Assembly (NCBI RefSeq): GCF_900088415.1 | Contig: NZ_FLLQ01000002.1 | Location: 1-64,000, forward strand | Direction: 5' to 3' | Source: Vibrio mediterranei | GTDB taxonomy: Bacteria > Pseudomonadota > Gammaproteobacteria > Enterobacterales > Vibrionaceae | DNA length: 64,000 nt | Shown: positions 51,835-61,822 of the stretch, in pieces | Layout of the letters: each line of letters opens with the position of its first letter | How positions within the stretch are numbered: the stretch's first letter is position 1 | The notes under the pieces: model-generated | The model's input: the letters and a program-made list of their open reading frames with translations, nothing else | Database searches by the model: none | What the model was told of the DNA's origin: nothing | Program-made: the position numbers and the translations under genes

Positions 51835-53622
51835 TCATATAGCTTCTGCAGAATCGATCTCACTTGTGCCCCCTGTCGACTCACTTAACAACCCTGCATA
51901 GATGCCATTAATAGACACCAATTGTCGATGGTTGCCCTGTTCGACTATTCGACCCTTTTCTAATACTAAAATTTGATCCGAGTGTTTGATGGTACTTAAA
52001 CGGTGAGCAATAGCGATAACCGTTTTTTCCTCAAATAAACGCTGCATGGCTTTCTGAATAAGATCTTCAGTAATCGAATCTACAGAGCTTGTCGCTTCAT
52101 CAAGCATCATAATCTGCCCACCTTGAGCAACTGCTCGAGCAAACGAGATAAGCTGCGTCTGCCCCACCGATAAGTTCGAACCATTCTTATCTAAAACCGA
52201 GTCATAATTTCGAGGTAACTGTTCTATAAATCGATCTGCATAGACATAGCGTGCGGCTTGCTCGACTTGTTCACGGTCAATCCCCGGTTTACCAAGGGCG
52301 ATATTGAACTCGATACTTTCTTCAAACAAATGAACATCTTGCATCATCATCGAAAATAGGTGTGCCGAGTCATCCACTGAAATCTTCGATAACTCAATGC
52401 CATTTAACAGAATACTGCCCTCATAATCTTGATAGGTTTTTGAAATCAATCTCATGATGGTTGATTTTCCAGAGCCAGTAGAACCTACCAAGGCAATTTG
52501 ATGGCCTTTTTTAAGTACGAAAGAAATGTCTTTCAGTACATACGGAGCATCTTGTTTATATCGAAAACTAACATTAATGAACTCTAAGCTCACAAACTCT
52601 TGCAATGGTTGTTGGACCTGATGACTCGGTAACAAGGTTCGACCTTGTTCCTCCGTCGGCTCAACAAAGAGTTCTTCGATATGATCAAACGCCGCAAACG
52701 AGCTTTGAATAGAGGCAATTTGAGAGGTGAAATCACGAATCGGCACAAACACTTTTTCTAGCGTATTAATAAAGGCAATCAGTACACCTAAAGTCAGCGT
52801 TCCGGCTAGCACTTGTTCAGAGCCATACCAAATCATGAGACCAATGGTTACCGACGTCACACCTGAAATGAAAGAGAATAAGATGGCGTCATACTTATTG
52901 ATTTTCTTTTGAGCAACCAAAAACTCATCAATATGCCCATTGTATTTCGCTTCTACTTTCTCTTCAGCGCGGTACATTTGAACGGTACTCATACCGAACA
53001 ACAATTCTTGTAGATAACCGATACCTCTTGCCAAGGATGCGCGCGTTATCTTATGTAAAGCTCTTAGACGATTACGTACATACACCGTTAAATACATAAC
53101 AGGAGGCATGACTACTAATACGATCAAAGTCAGCTTCCAATCGATAAATAGCATCATTACCAACAAGGCAATGGTGTTTATTGAATCCTTTACCAACCCG
53201 ACAACTGATTGCACAAACGTTTCACCGATAGTCTCTAAATCACTCGTCAAACGTGACAACGTGACGCCTGCTGGCGTATTGTCGAAATAGCTGCGCGGAA
53301 GTCTGAGTACGCGTTCAAACAACACTGCGCGCATGTCGGTAATCGTTAGTTGACCAGTTTTTCTTAAATTGTAAGCATAAGTGGTGTCCACCACGTACCC
53401 TGCAATAAGGACTAGGACCAAATACACCACATATTGCATTAACCCAGCGAAGTCATTTTGTCCCAACTGAACGTCAATAACTTGGATAATTAACCAAGGG
53501 AATAACAAGCTGGTTGCGACCGACAAAGGAAGCATAGCAATACCAATCAGAGCGGTTTTCTTGTATTTCTTAGCGAACTTAAAGAAGTGCTTGAGATACT
53601 TTACGTCGACACCTTTTAACAT
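51835..53622 (-). CDS. ABC exporter half-transporter, MdlB-like
   Basis: A 595-residue type-1 ABC exporter: six helices (1-320), then an ATPase domain with Walker A GSTGSGKSTIM, signature LSVGQTQLISFARA (Val in place of the usual Gly), and Walker B MMLDEATSSVDS with the catalytic Glu. It pairs with the gene at 53616, which overlaps it by seven bases, to make a heterodimer of the MdlAB/SmdAB type that expels drugs or lipids. The Walker B Glu makes this the active ATP site. Confidence 0.85.
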   Translation of the reverse strand: MLKGVDVKYLKHFFKFAKKYKKTALIGIAMLPLSVATSLLFPWLIIQVIDVQLGQNDFAGLMQYVVYLVLVLIAGYVVDTTYAYNLRKTGQLTITDMRAVLFERVLRLPRSYFDNTPAGVTLSRLTSDLETIGETFVQSVVGLVKDSINTIALLVMMLFIDWKLTLIVLVVMPPVMYLTVYVRNRLRALHKITRASLARGIGYLQELLFGMSTVQMYRAEEKVEAKYNGHIDEFLVAQKKINKYDAILFSFISGVTSVTIGLMIWYGSEQVLAGTLTLGVLIAFINTLEKVFVPIRDFTSQIASIQSSFAAFDHIEELFVEPTEEQGRTLLPSHQVQQPLQEFVSLEFINVSFRYKQDAPYVLKDISFVLKKGHQIALVGSTGSGKSTIMRLISKTYQDYEGSILLNGIELSKISVDDSAHLFSMMMQDVHLFEESIEFNIALGKPGIDREQVEQAARYVYADRFIEQLPRNYDSVLDKNGSNLSVGQTQLISFARAVAQGGQIMMLDEATSSVDSITEDLIQKAMQRLFEEKTVIAIAHRLSTIKHSDQILVLEKGRIVEQGNHRQLVSINGIYAGLLSESTGGTSEIDSAEAI

Positions 53623-55379
53623 GCGCTCGCCTCCGCTTCATTTTGCTGAAGCTGCCACGTTTCCAAATAGTACGGGCATGTTTTCAGTAACGTTTTATGG
53701 TCACCTTTCGCAATTATCTTGCCTTCATTAAGTACGATGATCTCATCCATATATTCTAAAGCGTTAACACGGTGCGATACCACGAGCACCGATTGGTGTT
53801 TGAGTCGCTCAAATAACCCATTCAATATTTTACGTTCGGTTTCGTAATCAACCGCAGAGAGTACGTTATCCATAATGACAAGGTCTGCAGGCTCTAAGAG
53901 TGCTCGTGCAATGCTCAACCTCTGCTTTTGCCCACCAGAGAGCATAATGCCTTTTTCACCTACCAGAGTTTGATCACCATCCTCAAACCTAGCCACATCG
54001 TTTGCGAGCTGGCTCAGCGAGAGCACTTCGTCCACTTGCTCCTTCGTGGCATCATTGTTGGCACTACCGAATCGAATATTCTCTTCTACCGTGGCCGAGA
54101 ACAGATAAGGATCTTGGGTGACGGTTTTAACATAGCGACGCAAGTCACTGCGGGCAAAATCCGTAATGTCTTTACCACCTAAGAAAATCGCATTAGTGGG
54201 AACATCTAAATGATGATTCAGGCAGTTCACCAAAGTTGTTTTGCCTGAGCCGATTCCACCAAGTACCCCTACTTTTTTCCCCGCAGGAATGTCAAAGCTG
54301 ATATTGTCCAAAATCAGCCGTTCATCATTTGGATAATGAAAACTCAAATTTCTTACCGATAACGACTCCCCTTTCAACTGTTCAACATCTTCATCAGCGA
54401 GACGAGTTTGATCAGTTTCAGGGATTTTAGCATTGAGGATAGTTTGAGCACTTTGAATACCAACAATACCTCGCTGGTAGATAGTCGCGATTCGACCAAG
54501 CTGCATCAATGGCATAGCCAGTAACACAGAATAAGTAAGAAATGCGGTAATTTCGCCAAGAGTTAGCTCTTGATTCATCAGCATGTAACCACCTAGACCT
54601 AGAATTAATATCTTCATTAGGTCATTGGCGTAATCAAGTACCGGTAAAAAGAACACCTGGATTCGAGTAATCTGCATTCGGCAACGCAGCAGTTGCTGAT
54701 TGAGCTTCTCTATTTCTGTAGTTACCCAAGGTGACATGCGTTGATTCTTAATCAAGTCGATGCCTGACAAGTAGCTCATAAGCTGAGCAGACAAGCTTTG
54801 TAGGCGATTCATATGCTCAGTGTGCAACACTTTCATTCGCTTAAATCCAATGCGGAAAATCACAAAAGCAATGGAGATTGGAATGACTGAATACATGGTC
54901 AGTTCTGGAGAGATACGCCACATCCAAATTGGTGTCAGAGAAAGAGCAAACATAGTGTTAAAGAACTGGAGAAAGCCAATCCCAAACATCAGTCGAACCC
55001 CCATCACATCGTTGTTCATGATAGAAATGAGTCGACCTGATGCAAACTTCTCGTGGTAGCTATTTGGTAGCCGATTGAGCTGTTTTAACAGTCTATTTTT
55101 AAGTGCAGCTTCTGCAATCCTTCCGGGGTTAAGCGCATACACTCGAGACAGAATACGCACCACAACCATAGCTACAGACATGCCCACTACAATGGCGACA
55201 TAAGTTTGCAATTGTTGATGACCGTCATTCGACGCATCATCAATCAGATCTATCGCCAGTTGGATATAGCGTGGAATTTCTACTTGCAGCCAGTTAACGA
55301 GAAAAATAAAAATGATCGCGAAAATATAGGATTTGCGATTCATATACAAATAGTGCGAAATCAACTGCCTAGTGTTCAT
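53616..55379 (-). CDS. ABC exporter half-transporter, MdlA-like, with altered ATP site
   Basis: A 587-residue partner of the MdlB-like protein. It has six helices, Walker A GGIGSGKTTLV and signature LSGGQKQRLSIARAL. Walker B reads LVIMDNVLSAVD: the residue after the Asp is Asn where active exporters have Glu, so this site should bind but hardly hydrolyse ATP, as in other heterodimeric exporters with one degenerate site. The start at 55379 overlaps nothing upstream, and the gene precedes a decayed region. Confidence 0.85.
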   Translation of the reverse strand: MNTRQLISHYLYMNRKSYIFAIIFIFLVNWLQVEIPRYIQLAIDLIDDASNDGHQQLQTYVAIVVGMSVAMVVVRILSRVYALNPGRIAEAALKNRLLKQLNRLPNSYHEKFASGRLISIMNNDVMGVRLMFGIGFLQFFNTMFALSLTPIWMWRISPELTMYSVIPISIAFVIFRIGFKRMKVLHTEHMNRLQSLSAQLMSYLSGIDLIKNQRMSPWVTTEIEKLNQQLLRCRMQITRIQVFFLPVLDYANDLMKILILGLGGYMLMNQELTLGEITAFLTYSVLLAMPLMQLGRIATIYQRGIVGIQSAQTILNAKIPETDQTRLADEDVEQLKGESLSVRNLSFHYPNDERLILDNISFDIPAGKKVGVLGGIGSGKTTLVNCLNHHLDVPTNAIFLGGKDITDFARSDLRRYVKTVTQDPYLFSATVEENIRFGSANNDATKEQVDEVLSLSQLANDVARFEDGDQTLVGEKGIMLSGGQKQRLSIARALLEPADLVIMDNVLSAVDYETERKILNGLFERLKHQSVLVVSHRVNALEYMDEIIVLNEGKIIAKGDHKTLLKTCPYYLETWQLQQNEAEASAC

Positions 55380-56405
55380 AAAGCTCTTTATTTGGAAAGA
55401 TTTAGGGGCGTACTAGTCGATGCTGATATGACCAGATTGTGTCAGTAGCATAGGATTAGCTTTAGAATATGGTTGATAATATCAACTTTAATTAGTCTTG
55501 TGAATGGATTCATTAAAATTATCCCGAACTAAACTCACTAATATTTGTTCTACTCCTTCTAAGTTGTAATCTAGTAATGCTAGCCAACTCAACACTGAAC
55601 GTTCTTTTGACGCTTCTTGTAATGGAGCATCATCTAATAACACCCCCTTAGTTAGAAAAATGGGACTTATTTGATGTAAATGGAAATATGGTTGGCTATC
55701 AGCAAGTTGGTAATCAACACATTGCTGTCAGTTACAAATCACGCAAAGGAACGGCCAATGCGCTGCAAGAAGTAGTGCTCAATGAGTTTTCTAAATTATA
55801 GTTGAGTTCTTGTTACAGCATACACGCATGAGCCGTGAACACCTGAAGCAAAAAGAGAGTGTGGATTGGCTTCAAGATAAAACACTCTTTGATAAGAGCA
55901 GGGATATCACCTTGAAAGATGCCAAAGCCATTTCTGACATTCATTCACTATGATCAGTTAGACGACATGAATTTTGGCAGTCACATTTAGTAGGGGCCAC
56001 AGTATGGGTCAGGATGAGCTGAAACGTCGGTGGACAAAAATAGTCTACATCTGCTCGTATTCTCCGTGCCCCAACTGGCCGTCATCCTCACGAAAGTGAG
56101 GATCTCCTACCGCGTGTAGGCAACTGAAAACCTTCGACTAAGTCACGTAAATCAGCTTCGCGACGCGCTGAATGAGATCCCCTTTTTCAAGGGGATGACA
56201 GTAATGTTTGGGGATGGTGTGAAACACAAAAAGAGGCAGAGACGAGCTAGAAAATGCCATGGGTAAAAATTCAGCCCGTGAAGGTTTTGGACGAGAACTG
56301 TTTAGATCTCATACCCTAAACGATTTACCAAAAATTAGAAAACATAAAAATGGTGGCTCAAATATTCGCCACCATTGAATAAGCTATAAACACAAAAGCA
56401 TTATG
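55380..56405. other. Decayed region with gene remnants
   Basis: No intact gene in about one kilobase. Visible scraps: minus-strand 55488-55650 (VLSWLALLDYNLEGVEQILVSL, stop at 55488), plus-strand 55667-55801 (LFDVNGNMVGYQQVGNQHIAV, stop) and plus-strand 55829-55954 (MSREHLKQKESVDWLQDK...HSL). None can be placed in a family. A paired-hairpin repeat is at 56081-56199. Confidence 0.5.
56081..56199. repeat. Paired-hairpin (REP/BIME-like) element
   Basis: Starts GTCATCC and ends GGATGAC. Each end holds its own hairpin: CCTCAC-GAAA-GTGAGG on the left and CCCCTT-TTTC-AAGGGG on the right, with about 75 bases between. This is the layout of a REP pair or a small non-autonomous element. Confidence 0.6.
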
Positions 56406-58166
56406 TTAGTGAGTGGTGATAGTCAGCGCGGTATCAAAGTCTGCCAACGAGGCATTTAATTGCTTAAACTCTGTCTCGCCTAATAACACTTCACTCCACT
56501 CAGAGTGGGATAGATTAACGGTAATCCCTGAATTTAATTGAGAACTAATTTGAACAATGCCATTTCGAAGCTGAATACCGAACGTGTGCTCACTATCACT
56601 CATGTTTAGATTGAACTGAGAAGACAAACCCTCCGCTTTACGTGTATCAACCAAATAACGGATGTACTCGACATTATTTTCTATCGGAGAGGCCTCTAAC
56701 TTTTCACTGGTGATTGCCCCAAGTAGTTGGGTTAGAGATTGATAGTTATCCAATTGATGTTCACCGAATGAAAGTTTCCCTTCATGAAGTAATGCTTCAG
56801 AAATATAGAATCCACGAGCATTGGCTGAGCTGGTACGTTGCCCAAGTGCACGAGCAGCTTCTGCGCGCGACAGTTTAGCTTCTTCGTTATTTGGCTCTAT
56901 TTCAAGTATTTGGGACGTTAAGTATAGCGACCACTGCCACCCTTCCAAGGTTTGCTTCTGATTTGATTGCTTGACCATTTTATTGGCCAACTCAACTCCA
57001 CCTAAACTCCCAATAAATTGATGAGCAAAGGTCTGTGTCGGCAAAGGGTTGATGTCGTAAACGTCCCAACCGTTCCAGCCCATTACACCGTTATAGACCT
57101 GCTTAGCATGACTTTCGACTTGCCCATAGGTTTCTTTATCCAATCGTAGGTTTTCTGGCATATAAACAAATTCAGCAGCACCCTGAGCATCATTTCCAAG
57201 CTTTATTGCTCTTATGGTTTGGTCATGTATCAGCTGCATCGAATCACGGAACTCATAAATGACATCTTTAGCTGATTCTTTGGTTACATTGGCAGCACCA
57301 TGTATATCAACGTGATAGTCAAAGTCATAAGAAAGCACCAGATCTGCCGCATCAACAAGTCGAATAGGGTCACGATACCTATCTCCGCGCAAAGTATAGA
57401 GATTGAAAATTGAGCCTGCATTCATTGCATTGGTCACCATAAGGCTCTTTTCGGGAAAGTAGTAAGCGACACTGTCTGTCACATCCGTAGGGCTAGGTAA
57501 AACAATCACCTCCATCCCCGCAATTGTGTGAGTTTCAACTTGATTGTGCTCAAAAGTAACGGTCGGAGATTGGTAGCCTTTTTCGCCCTCTAGCTTGTCT
57601 AGCGTGAAACCAAGTTTATTAGGAAACGCGTCTGGGCCGCTTTCAGGGTGTAACAACCCAAATTGAATAGCGACTCGAGAAGAAAATATTCCAGCTAGAG
57701 GGCTCACACCATTGTCTGCAAACAGGTGTTTCTCCATCCACTCATGTGCGTAAATAGCTGTGTCATCATTACTCCACGCTTGTGTACCCCATACATAATG
57801 CGAATGGGTATAAAGAACAGCGCTAACATCAATCTCTCTATTCAGCTTTTCCTCTAACCGTTTACGTTGCTCTTGCGCTACTTTTAAATCATCTCCCGTA
57901 TCAACGATGATCCAGCCTTCAGGAGCCTCGACCGCAATCACGTTACCGATACCCCACCCAGCAATACGATAGACACCATCTGTTATCTGAGTGATTGATT
58001 GCACGTCTACATCCCACAATTGGTCGACCATAGCCGCGGGTTTTGTAGTAACAATCCCTCTATCCGTAACAATAGGGTCATACTTAATAGAAAGGTTGTA
58101 TTGGTCGGCAACCACGCCAAATGAGGTAGAGAGTAAAAGAGCAGTGCTGAGAATTGTCTTTCGCAT
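56406..58166 (-). CDS. Alkylsulfatase-like metallo-beta-lactamase-fold protein, altered metal site
   Basis: A 586-residue protein with signal peptide (ending GVVADQ), an MBL-fold domain (about 60-330), a dimerisation domain (LHEGKLSFGEHQ region and before) and a C-terminal SCP2-like domain, the SdsA1/BDS1 layout. The metal motif normally HxHxDH reads THSHYVWGTQAW, with the Asp and last His replaced. The usual TEAPAE and AENASHT segments, which supply Glu ligands, read PTDVTDS and TNAMNAG; LYTLRG is kept. It could bind one metal at most, or have a different substrate. The enclosing region gives no clue. Confidence 0.72.
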   Translation of the reverse strand: MRKTILSTALLLSTSFGVVADQYNLSIKYDPIVTDRGIVTTKPAAMVDQLWDVDVQSITQITDGVYRIAGWGIGNVIAVEAPEGWIIVDTGDDLKVAQEQRKRLEEKLNREIDVSAVLYTHSHYVWGTQAWSNDDTAIYAHEWMEKHLFADNGVSPLAGIFSSRVAIQFGLLHPESGPDAFPNKLGFTLDKLEGEKGYQSPTVTFEHNQVETHTIAGMEVIVLPSPTDVTDSVAYYFPEKSLMVTNAMNAGSIFNLYTLRGDRYRDPIRLVDAADLVLSYDFDYHVDIHGAANVTKESAKDVIYEFRDSMQLIHDQTIRAIKLGNDAQGAAEFVYMPENLRLDKETYGQVESHAKQVYNGVMGWNGWDVYDINPLPTQTFAHQFIGSLGGVELANKMVKQSNQKQTLEGWQWSLYLTSQILEIEPNNEEAKLSRAEAARALGQRTSSANARGFYISEALLHEGKLSFGEHQLDNYQSLTQLLGAITSEKLEASPIENNVEYIRYLVDTRKAEGLSSQFNLNMSDSEHTFGIQLRNGIVQISSQLNSGITVNLSHSEWSEVLLGETEFKQLNASLADFDTALTITTH

Positions 58167-58291
58167 AATATCGTTCTTCTAGTTAATGAAATAATTTAGG
58201 GTTAGCCCCTTTCGATGACACCATTACACTCAATCTCAATAATTAAATCGATGAATTAGAGAAAGTCATATTTGGCTAATCAGCATTGGAT

Positions 58292-58621
58292 TTAAATAGG
58301 AGATACTGAGGTACACCCCAGAAATATCTCTTGACCTGTATCGGTTTTAATTTCAAAGTCATCAAGCCAATAGATGTCAGTTAACAAGCGAATATCTGTG
58401 ATTAACTCGCAGCGATCCTTTTCGTACAGTGTGTCGATTTCACCACTCCAACATGTTGATATATCGATGACTATCATTCTTTCTATCTCAAGAAACTGAT
58501 GGCTAAAGTGCTCATGTAATAACTCTATCCCTTCTGCGTAACTCAGCACTAGAGTGCATCTCCCTTCACCAATATCACAAATTCTATATTTTCGGTCGTT
58601 TAAATATATTGTGCAATCCAC
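58292..58621 (-). CDS. Hypothetical protein (109 aa)
   Basis: A soluble, acidic protein with several Cys, containing YLNDRKYRICDIGEGRC and ELITDIRLLTDIYWLDDFEI. I do not recognise it. It lies between the alkylsulfatase-like gene and secD, flanked on both sides by the GAATTAGAGAAA repeats. Translation from the ATG at 58621 has no strong ribosome site. Confidence 0.45.
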   Translation of the reverse strand: MDCTIYLNDRKYRICDIGEGRCTLVLSYAEGIELLHEHFSHQFLEIERMIVIDISTCWSGEIDTLYEKDRCELITDIRLLTDIYWLDDFEIKTDTGQEIFLGCTSVSPI

Positions 58622-58685
58622 GTAGATTCATCCTCAATCATTAATTCAGATTTCATTGTTTTAAATAAATCAAATCTCTACGAGG

Positions 58686-58743
58686 AATTAGAGAAATTCA
58701 TATATGACAAGTTGAAAAAACCAAATATGAATTTCTCTAACCC
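58686..58743. repeat. Inverted copies of GAATTAGAGAAATTCATAT
   Basis: Forward copy at 58686-58706 and reverse copy (CAAATATGAATTTCTCTAAC) at 58722-58742, forming a long hairpin. Further copies are at 58253-58270 and, reversed, at 61666-61682. Confidence 0.7.
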
Positions 58744-58913
58744 ATAGTTCTATTGAGTCAAAAAACTAAGATAGCTCTGTATCCAAGAGTTAGGTTTATC
58801 GAAAACCTTTCAGGCCCCTTAGTTTCAACTCATACATGATTAATACCGCTGTTTATTTAATAAATAAGCTTGGTGCTATTTAGGTATGCGTTAATCAATA
58901 AGATGCAACCAAA

Positions 58914-60701
58914 ATGAAGTTAAAGCGCTCAAACACACCCATAAATTATTCAGCGAAATGGAAGGTCATCGTTCTCGTGCTGTCTGTGGTACTGATGCTT
59001 CTCAGTGCCCTAACCTCTGCATTTGGTGAACGTGAAGCTTTGCACATTTCAAACCAAACACATTCGGCACAGGCTGATGACGTCTATCGTTATCTTTTAG
59101 ACAACAACATTGATGTTCACAGTGTGAACGAAAACAACGATAGGTTAGTTGTGACGTTTGCTTCTAACGGACAGCAAGCCGCCGCACAAGCTCTGATGTC
59201 CGAGTTTATCCAACCATCAGAGACCGTTGCCCTCACACTCGAACCTTCAGCCCCTTCTTGGCTAACCTCGCTGGGCTTTCAGCCGATTAAATTTGGATTA
59301 GATCTACGTGGTGGTGTGCAATTTCTGTTAGACGTTGATCTAACCCCTGTCTTTAATGCTCACGCGCAATCAGTGATCGACGACCTACGTCAGGAGTTTC
59401 GTGTACGCGGTCGTGTAGAAAACGGTGAAGTGGTCATTGCTCGATATAACGAAGCACTGCTTGGTGATATTAGACACCACTTAAGAACACAGTATCCAAG
59501 TTGGACTATGAGCCTATCTGGTGAGCGCTTAATAATCTCAATGGATGAGGAAGAAAAACGTGCGATTCAAACTTTGACTGTGACACAAAATCTTCAAACA
59601 ATGCGAGGCCGCATAGAAGAACTTGGAATCACGGAAGCCGCGGTCCAACGCCAAGGTGAAAATCGAATTCGTATCGAACTGCCAGGCGTGCAAGATCCGA
59701 CATCCGCAAAGAACATTATCGGCGCCACTGCATCACTAGCGTTTTACCATGCGAAGGCCGATGCTAACGCACGAACAAAATCCATCAATGATCAAGATGG
59801 TAGACCTGTCATTCTGCATAGAAACAGTATCTTAGGGGGTGAGCATATTATCGATGCACGCGCTAGCCTAGGAGAAATGGGGATGCCCGAAGTCAACATC
59901 ACTCTTGATAGCACGGGTGGGCGACTGATGAGCAATCACTCACGCAGCAATATCGGAAACCCGATGGCGACTGTCTACAGTGAATACAGTCAATCAGAAA
60001 CAGGACAATCCATTGAGCAAAGCGAAGTTATAAGCGTAGCGACAATTCAATCAACGTTGGGGAACCGTTTTCGCATCACCGGCGCAGGATCAATGGCAGA
60101 CGCTCAAAACCTTGCTCTTTTATTGAGGGCTGGCTCGCTCACCGCTCCTGTCACCATTGTCGAAGAACGTACAATCGGGCCAACTCTTGGTGCTGAAAAC
60201 GTCAAAAATGGCTTTGCGGCACTCGCCTTGGGACTTGGTTTTACGTTGGTATTTATCGCTTGTTGGTATCGACGCCTTGGCTGGGTTGCAAATGCTGCAC
60301 TGACTATCAACTTAGTGTGTCTGTTTGGTCTATTGGCGCTTATCCCTGGCGCTGTACTAACGCTTCCAGGCATCGCTGGGCTTGTGCTAACTGTGGGGAT
60401 GGCTGTCGATACCAACGTGCTTATCTTTGAACGCATCAAAGACAAAATGCGTGAAGGCAGAAACTTTTCCCAAGCCATAGATCGAGGCTTCGATAGTGCA
60501 TTCTCTTCCATTTTCGATGCCAACCTCACCACTATGATCGTCGCCATCGCTTTGTATGCAATAGGTAACGGTCCAATTCAAGGCTTTGCTATCACACTCG
60601 GATTAGGCCTACTGACTAGCTTATTTACCGGCGTATTTGCGTCTCGAATTCTTATTAATTATTTGTGGGGAAGAAATACCTCACATGAGGTAAAACTGTA
60701 A
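58914..60701 (+). CDS. secD: SecD paralogue
   Basis: A 595-residue SecD (E. coli 615) with six helices and a large periplasmic head. KFGLDLRGGVQFLLDVD, the P1-head repeat (RIRIELPGVQDP) and GMAVDTNVLIFERIK are conserved. The SecD/SecF complex pulls exported proteins through the SecYEG channel with the ion gradient. Vibrios have two SecDF sets; the second is induced through the arrest peptide VemP. No VemP gene precedes it here. Its distance from any tgt-yajC genes marks it as the accessory copy. It overlaps secF by one base. Confidence 0.88.
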   Translation: MKLKRSNTPINYSAKWKVIVLVLSVVLMLLSALTSAFGEREALHISNQTHSAQADDVYRYLLDNNIDVHSVNENNDRLVVTFASNGQQAAAQALMSEFIQPSETVALTLEPSAPSWLTSLGFQPIKFGLDLRGGVQFLLDVDLTPVFNAHAQSVIDDLRQEFRVRGRVENGEVVIARYNEALLGDIRHHLRTQYPSWTMSLSGERLIISMDEEEKRAIQTLTVTQNLQTMRGRIEELGITEAAVQRQGENRIRIELPGVQDPTSAKNIIGATASLAFYHAKADANARTKSINDQDGRPVILHRNSILGGEHIIDARASLGEMGMPEVNITLDSTGGRLMSNHSRSNIGNPMATVYSEYSQSETGQSIEQSEVISVATIQSTLGNRFRITGAGSMADAQNLALLLRAGSLTAPVTIVEERTIGPTLGAENVKNGFAALALGLGFTLVFIACWYRRLGWVANAALTINLVCLFGLLALIPGAVLTLPGIAGLVLTVGMAVDTNVLIFERIKDKMREGRNFSQAIDRGFDSAFSSIFDANLTTMIVAIALYAIGNGPIQGFAITLGLGLLTSLFTGVFASRILINYLWGRNTSHEVKL

Positions 60702-61603
60702 TGTTCAAAGCAATTAGCGTCACCAAAATACGTCAATTGATGACGATGATATCCTTGATTCTATTGACACTTTCCATTGCCTCTATCGTCGCAAAAGGCT
60801 TCAACTGGGGATTAGATTTTACGGGCGGTGTCGTCGCTGATATTCAAACAACACCAGATCTAACTCAAGTTCTGCTCAAATCTCACCTCGATTCGGCACT
60901 AAGCCAAGACGTTCAGGTGACGGCAGCAGGTAGCGAAGGAGGTTGGCAACTGCGCTTCAATGATACAGACCTCAATTTGCGAGAAGCGCTAACCCGAGCG
61001 CTGTTGCCGATAGACAGCAACTTTCAAGTTACCAACAGCAGCGTAATTGGCCCTCAGGTTGGGCTAGAAATGATCGAACAAGGTGCCTTGGCGATTTTGG
61101 TTTGTTTCGTTCTTACCTTGCTGTACTTGAGTTACCGATTTGAATGGCGATTGGCACTTGGTTCAATTACAGCGCTAGTTTACGACATTGTCATTGTGCT
61201 AGGGCTCTTTGCGGTGACTCAAATTGAATTCAACCTAACCGTGTTGGCCGCTTTACTGGCAGTGATGGGCTATTCCTTGAATGATTCGATCATCATTTCA
61301 GATCGCATCCGTGAGGTATTTCGCGCGAAGCCAGACGGTGAAACCGATGCCCTTCTCGATCAGTCCATCGTGTCAACGTTGTCACGAACGCTTGTCACAT
61401 CAGGCACTACCTTGGTCACAGTCTCAGCATTGTGGTTGTTAGGAGGGAGTGCATTGGAAGGTTTCGCCATTGCATTGTGTGTCGGGATTTTAAGTGGGAC
61501 ATGGTCTTCTATCTCTATTGGCACACTCTTGCCAACTCGTGTTGGCTTGAAACCAATCCACTATAAACCAGAAGAAACTGAATCCCTTGAAAGCATGCCT
61601 TAG
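60701..61603 (+). CDS. secF: SecF paralogue
   Basis: A 300-residue SecF with six helices. NWGLDFTGGVVADIQ, the P4 head, and GYSLNDSIIISDRIRE are family signatures. It starts in the stop codon of secD (TAATG), as usual for this operon. The hairpin at 61627-61661 lies just downstream. It acts with SecD in the later steps of protein export. Confidence 0.9.
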   Translation: MFKAISVTKIRQLMTMISLILLTLSIASIVAKGFNWGLDFTGGVVADIQTTPDLTQVLLKSHLDSALSQDVQVTAAGSEGGWQLRFNDTDLNLREALTRALLPIDSNFQVTNSSVIGPQVGLEMIEQGALAILVCFVLTLLYLSYRFEWRLALGSITALVYDIVIVLGLFAVTQIEFNLTVLAALLAVMGYSLNDSIIISDRIREVFRAKPDGETDALLDQSIVSTLSRTLVTSGTTLVTVSALWLLGGSALEGFAIALCVGILSGTWSSISIGTLLPTRVGLKPIHYKPEETESLESMP

Positions 61604-61626
61604 CTTTTACTTACTGCTTACTTAGC

Positions 61627-61661
61627 ATGCTATTAGGCGACAGTCGGTCGCCCAATAGCAT
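61627..61661 (+). terminator. Hairpin downstream of secF
   Basis: ATGCTATTAGGCGAC (61627-61641) and GTCGCCCAATAGCAT (61647-61661) pair with one mismatch over a five-base loop. No T-run follows, so it may be a weak terminator or a processing site. Confidence 0.45.
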
Positions 61662-61822
61662 CAAAGAATTTCTCTAATTCATAGCCTGAATCATCGGCTC
61701 ACCTTAAATTAGAAACATAACTTAAAGCGCTCCGTCTACTGCACAGGAAATTGTAGTATTCACCCGATTTACTCTCGTTAAAGGACATTAGCGAGCCTTC
61801 GGTTACTCAATAAAGGCTCAAC

